Below, one piece after another: positions 6,289 to 9,266 of a stretch of DNA of 9,266 nt; position 1 is the stretch's first letter, and each line of letters opens with the position of its first letter. Made by a program: the position numbers and the translations under genes. The stretch spans positions 1 to 9,266 of the forward strand of contig CAYMEB010000190.1 in assembly GCA_964389095.1 (NCBI GenBank), given 5' to 3'. The DNA comes from JABFRJ01 sp964389095. GTDB lineage: Bacteria; Pseudomonadota; Alphaproteobacteria; Rhizobiales; Hyphomicrobiaceae. The notes under the pieces were generated by a model that made no database searches, was not told where the DNA came from, and saw only the letters and a program-made list of their open reading frames with translations.

Positions 6289-8120
6289 CAGCCAGATGCG
6301 GGGTCCGCGCTGCAGGCGGAACTCGGTATACCTTCGGTGGCATTCCACTTTGGGCGGCCTTCGGCAGCATCGCCCTGTTCGCTCTCGCTTACTCGCCTAA
6401 CATCATCGCGATATATGGCATTCACAACGACTATGAGATGATTCACCGGCGTAGCCACGCCTTCTTCCATCCTGAGGCCGAAGCACTGGTTGCGATAGCG
6501 CGACCCATCGCGGCGTTCTTCACCAACTTTCCGATGTTCCTAGTGGACCGGATTTCAGATTATCGCGGCACGCGAATAATTTCTCTGGTGACCCTTTGCG
6601 TGGTTGCCCTGCAGTTCGCGTCGATATGTATCCGCATACTCCGTGTCAAGCCGCTCGAAGCGGCAATGCTTTCGGTTTCCACCTTTGTGGTGCCACCCTT
6701 CATTTATTCGGTGCTTAACGCCACCGCCTTGCCGTCGCATTTCTTCCCGATACTTATCAGCTCGGCCGCGTATGGAATTCTCAGTCACTCGAATCTGGCG
6801 ACACTGTCCTTCGGACGGTTGTTGCGGGAGCGGCACATAGGCAACATTGCGCGACAAGCTGTGATGTATGGCACATCGAGGGCGGTGATCACGGCAGGCT
6901 TGGTTTTTCAACTGGCGCTGTACACCTATCCGCCTAACGCGATGTTCATAGTGCTTTTTCCAGTTGTTGGGGTCCTGTTTTCGCGGACCGGCCCGACCTA
7001 TCGGCTGATCGTCGCACTTCGCGACATCGGCTTTATCGGAGCCGGTATCGCCATCTACCTGCTAACGGTGAAGCTGATCTACATGCCGTTTGTTCGCCTT
7101 TTCACCGCGCTGTACACCGGCGAGGTCGTCGACCCGAGGGCGATTGGGGACAGGCTGAACGCCACTTACAGGATGGAATTCAATGCGGATCCGTGGGCGT
7201 TCATTCGCCGCCTAGAGAACTTGCTGGAGGTGTCGGGCGACCTTTGGTTCTTGCCTCAGGTGCGAGCGCATTACATGACGCTGGCCGCCGTCTCACTAGC
7301 GGTGATCGTTGGAGGACTGCTCTCCATCGGAAGGTGGCGCAGCGTAGGCGAGAAGTATCCCGCTATCTCCCGCATGCGATTCGATTCGTGGACGTCCTAC
7401 GGCATTCCGTGCGTGGTCCTGATCACGGCGTCCTTTGTCATCTCCGGCGCACCGATTCTGGCATCCGCGACGGGCTTCGTTACGTATCGGACCACCGCTG
7501 TGCCGATTGCGATTGCCTGTGCCCTCTTCATTTTCGCAGCCCTTTGCCTGGCTGAAGCGGCGCTGGCCGGGCTACAAGCCACGGCGACGGCGACATCTCA
7601 GCTCAGGGCCGCGGTGATGGTGACGCTCGCTCTCGCAGGAGTCGGTGGGAACTTCTATGCTGGCTGTTTGACGATGAAGCTGGCTCGGAACGAAACCGCA
7701 TATTTCAGGACAATTGTTCAAGATGCAATCGACAGAAAGTCGAAGGCGATCATTCTGGTTGATCCGCGTCCCTATGCATTGCCTGAGGATATTCCTGTGG
7801 TATTCGATGAAAAGGGACGCGCGGTTCCACCTTATGAGCTTGGCTGCCTCTCCGGATATTGTATTCAGGACGGCTCGATCATCCACATTACTGCGGCAAA
7901 CCTTGAGCGCCCCCGCGCATTCAAGGTGCATGTTCAACGTGAAAACGATCCGGTTCCGGGCCTTACCTGCGCTCTTCTTGAAACGCCACAGCCGACGTAT
8001 CCCCCTAATGCCACTAAATTCACGCGCGATTCCATCGATTACTATAGGTCGTTAGCGCCGTTTTCCTGCGTGACATACAATTTAAAGTGGCACGATCTAA
8101 GCTTGGATCTTACACGCTAG
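6285..8120 (+). CDS. Multi-pass membrane glycosyltransferase, GT-C (GtrII-like)
   Basis: The 611-residue product has roughly ten hydrophobic segments, at about 22-44, 98-117, 124-143, 150-166, 200-233, 244-272, 329-350, 372-395, 405-430 and 441-462. A soluble C-terminal part of about 150 residues follows. After the first helix comes HNDYEMIHR (47-55), then IARPIAAFF (71-79). An acidic pair in the first external loop followed some 20-30 residues later by an (A/G)RP(L/I) segment is the layout of GtrII-type glucosyltransferases, which use polyprenyl-phosphate sugars on the periplasmic side. The C-terminal region carries several Cys (521, 526, 562, 595) that could form periplasmic disulphides. 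The ATG overlaps the preceding stop, so it is coupled to the HicB-like membrane protein. An alternative is a polysaccharide-locus membrane protein without transferase activity. Base composition is more A/T-rich than in the left operon. Confidence 0.78.
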   Translation: MTARCGVRAAGGTRYTFGGIPLWAAFGSIALFALAYSPNIIAIYGIHNDYEMIHRRSHAFFHPEAEALVAIARPIAAFFTNFPMFLVDRISDYRGTRIISLVTLCVVALQFASICIRILRVKPLEAAMLSVSTFVVPPFIYSVLNATALPSHFFPILISSAAYGILSHSNLATLSFGRLLRERHIGNIARQAVMYGTSRAVITAGLVFQLALYTYPPNAMFIVLFPVVGVLFSRTGPTYRLIVALRDIGFIGAGIAIYLLTVKLIYMPFVRLFTALYTGEVVDPRAIGDRLNATYRMEFNADPWAFIRRLENLLEVSGDLWFLPQVRAHYMTLAAVSLAVIVGGLLSIGRWRSVGEKYPAISRMRFDSWTSYGIPCVVLITASFVISGAPILASATGFVTYRTTAVPIAIACALFIFAALCLAEAALAGLQATATATSQLRAAVMVTLALAGVGGNFYAGCLTMKLARNETAYFRTIVQDAIDRKSKAIILVDPRPYALPEDIPVVFDEKGRAVPPYELGCLSGYCIQDGSIIHITAANLERPRAFKVHVQRENDPVPGLTCALLETPQPTYPPNATKFTRDSIDYYRSLAPFSCVTYNLKWHDLSLDLTR

Positions 8121-8151
8121 AACTTCTTGGGATCCGTGGATGGTCCATTTA

Positions 8152-8406
8152 TTAAGATCGAAATGGAGGCAATGGGATTCGCGCCTTGATCGTGTCGCCG
8201 AGAATAGCGGGCGGCTCGTCCGACGGCAGGTTGTCGAGTGCACGTGACTCTCGGGCGCAAGCCAAGACTTCTTCCTTCCATGCGATGAGCGTTCGATAGC
8301 CATCCTCGAGCGAGGTTGTCCTCACTGCCAGCAGCAATTGTGGAATTCGAAGTTCGAAGCCGTTCGAGAGCGCCGTGACCAGCACCGCGTAGCGCGGTTT
8401 CTGCAT
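8152..8406 (-). CDS. Small HicB-like protein (hypothetical)
   Basis: An ATG at 8406 gives 84 residues; the frame stays open to an upstream ATG at 8454 and GTG at 8481, and none of the three has a convincing Shine-Dalgarno sequence. I prefer 8406 because the recognisable domain starts four residues later. The stretch YAVLVTALSNGFELRIPQLL (6-25) plus the helix after it follows the pattern of the 5710 gene product: Tyr, then Phe at +11, Pro at +16, Leu at +18, Tyr at +31 and Glu at +39, without gaps. This is the strand-strand-helix layout of HicB-like domains. No membrane helix is present and the tail is Pro-rich. It converges on the GT-C gene with 31 bp between stops. Coding status is supported mainly by this resemblance; the function is unknown. 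Confidence 0.5.
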   Translation of the reverse strand: MQKPRYAVLVTALSNGFELRIPQLLLAVRTTSLEDGYRTLIAWKEEVLACARESRALDNLPSDEPPAILGDTIKARIPLPPFRS

Positions 8407-8492
8407 TTGGTAGTCGTTTATGGAAGCGTCACGAATGGACGACACATTGCACATGCGACAAAAAGGGTAAAAACGGTGCACCGAATGAATGC

Positions 8493-8523
8493 GACATTAG
8501 TTTAAAACATGGTAGTTTACAAT
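8493..8523 (+). promoter_or_regulatory. Possible promoter ahead of the right-end gene
   Basis: The stretch around 8461-8525 is the most A/T-rich in the window and lies between divergent reading frames. TACAAT at 8518-8523 is a good -10 match. GACATT at 8493-8498 is a weak -35 with a long 19-bp spacer. Transcription would begin near 8530, about 30 bases before the ATG at 8561. This is a visual match only. Confidence 0.25.
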
Positions 8524-8560
8524 ACCTTCCCCCGCCAGTGAACATGCTCTTCGCCTTTCG

Positions 8561-9266
8561 ATGGCATACTTCTTCGACCCAAATCTTATCCAGAGCGCTG
8601 GGGCTGCTTTCATTCGTGAGGACAAAGTCGAATCGGCGCTCGCCCGATTGATCCCGGGCGTTCGCGTGACGAAGGGACACTATTCCTGCGTTGGCCATGC
8701 CGAGATTCGCGATCTGGTCTGGAATCACATGGACCAAAACCACCGACCGTTCGTCCATCGAACCTACGGCGATGCGATGCGAATGTTCGTCGGCACCGAG
8801 GCCGCGATGTCGCTGACCCGATTCGGACGACTTCCAATCGTGTTGCCAGTGTTTGATGGATACTACAAGCGGAACGGCTTCTACCAGGTGATGAGCTTGC
8901 TAGGACTGATCGTGGTCGTGGTGACGATTGAAGCCATCGAAAGGGATGGTTCCACCTACATGGAAATCGACTGGGCTATTGCTTCGAATCGATTCCTAAA
9001 ATTTCTCCATGGGCCGCTCGGCCGGCGGCTCTGGCGCCTGAACGACGTTCAGAACCGCGAAGACGAGGAGATTCGCAAGCGGCGTACAGAGCTTCGGGCT
9101 TGTGGCTACTCATTCTTGACCGACGACCCGAATTTTCTGAATTCGAACGCCATCGCAAACAATGTTGTATATCCTCGCCTGTCGGCGGAGTTCATGATCG
9201 CGGTCGCCGAATTTGCCGAGGGGGTCAAGCACCGCGTGGAAGTCGAAGGTCGCGCATATATTCTGA
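8561..9266 (+). CDS. SRPBCC/Rieske-oxygenase catalytic-domain-like protein lacking a Rieske domain, 3' end outside window
   Basis: The frame is open from ATG 8561 to the right edge (235 codons and one base); the terminal TGA is out of frame, so the gene continues. An in-frame TAG at 8513 and no other start before 8561 fix the N-terminus, although no Shine-Dalgarno is seen. Residues 55-66 read NHMDQNHRPFVH, i.e. N-x2-D-x2-H-x4-H, the spacing that holds the mononuclear iron in Rieske oxygenases such as dicamba monooxygenase. Later come a strand pair (115-141) and a long charged helix NDVQNREDEE (161-170) with Asp168 about 100 residues on, a possible third ligand. The N-terminal CxH/CxxH Rieske cluster is absent; a lone C43-x2-H46 has no partner. 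It could be a stand-alone SRPBCC protein, a truncated oxygenase or an unrelated family. The coding call is good, the family tentative. Confidence 0.68.
   Translation, partial: MAYFFDPNLIQSAGAAFIREDKVESALARLIPGVRVTKGHYSCVGHAEIRDLVWNHMDQNHRPFVHRTYGDAMRMFVGTEAAMSLTRFGRLPIVLPVFDGYYKRNGFYQVMSLLGLIVVVVTIEAIERDGSTYMEIDWAIASNRFLKFLHGPLGRRLWRLNDVQNREDEEIRKRRTELRACGYSFLTDDPNFLNSNAIANNVVYPRLSAEFMIAVAEFAEGVKHRVEVEGRAYIL

Noticed and set aside
8121..8151. Possible terminator between the convergent GT-C and small HicB-like genes
   Set aside because: There is a GGATCC palindrome and imperfect complementarity nearby, but no stable stem followed by a T run on either strand.
8687..8698. C-x2-H in the right-end gene as the second half of a Rieske cluster
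   Set aside because: The required upstream C-x-H is missing, with no Cys in the preceding 42 residues, so it cannot form a Rieske site.
8429..8758. Minus-strand ORF of 109 codons over the start of the right-end gene
   Set aside because: It conflicts with the plus-strand frame that carries the N-x2-D-x2-H-x4-H motif and stays open to the window edge; its own translation shows no recognisable domain.

Overview
The window reads as chromosomal DNA from a high-GC Gram-negative bacterium, most likely an alphaproteobacterium. This is inferred from G/C-rich third codon positions, the gene families present and the tightly packed reading frames. It is a surface-polysaccharide or glycoconjugate locus. 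I see no rRNA, tRNA, CRISPR array, insertion sequence or phage gene.

Left part (1-3691, + strand): a compact run of four genes that looks like an activated-sugar pathway. It contains the C-terminal part of a DegT-fold enzyme with His where the PLP-binding Lys should be (a ColD/RfbH-type sugar 3-dehydratase signature), a GHMP sugar kinase of the HddA/fucokinase-like type, an extended SDR resembling GDP-fucose/colitose synthases but with substituted catalytic positions, and an aldo/keto reductase. Spacings are 4 bp, 1 bp and an ATGA overlap, so the genes are probably one transcript with coupled translation.

Middle part (3698-5564, - strand): two glycosyltransferase-like genes facing the first operon with only 6 bp between stop codons. 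One is a poorly characterised GT-A-like protein; the other is a clear GT2 enzyme of the polyprenyl-phosphate glycosyltransferase-like type. A 145-bp divergent gap separates them from a + strand pair (5710-8120): a single-pass membrane protein with an N-terminal HicB-like domain, overlapping by ATGA with a large multi-pass membrane protein that resembles GtrII-type GT-C glucosyltransferases.

Right part (8121-9266): a small - strand ORF whose product repeats the HicB-like pattern of the 5710 gene, then a + strand gene that runs off the window. The latter carries an N-x2-D-x2-H-x4-H motif with the spacing of the mononuclear iron site of Rieske oxygenases, but no room for a Rieske iron-sulphur domain.

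Working model (inference): the left operon makes an unusual deoxysugar nucleotide, the minus-strand GTs transfer sugars on the cytoplasmic side (one perhaps charging a lipid carrier), and the GT-C protein adds a residue on the periplasmic side. The HicB-like membrane protein, translationally coupled to the GT-C gene, is the least explained part and the best candidate for something undescribed.
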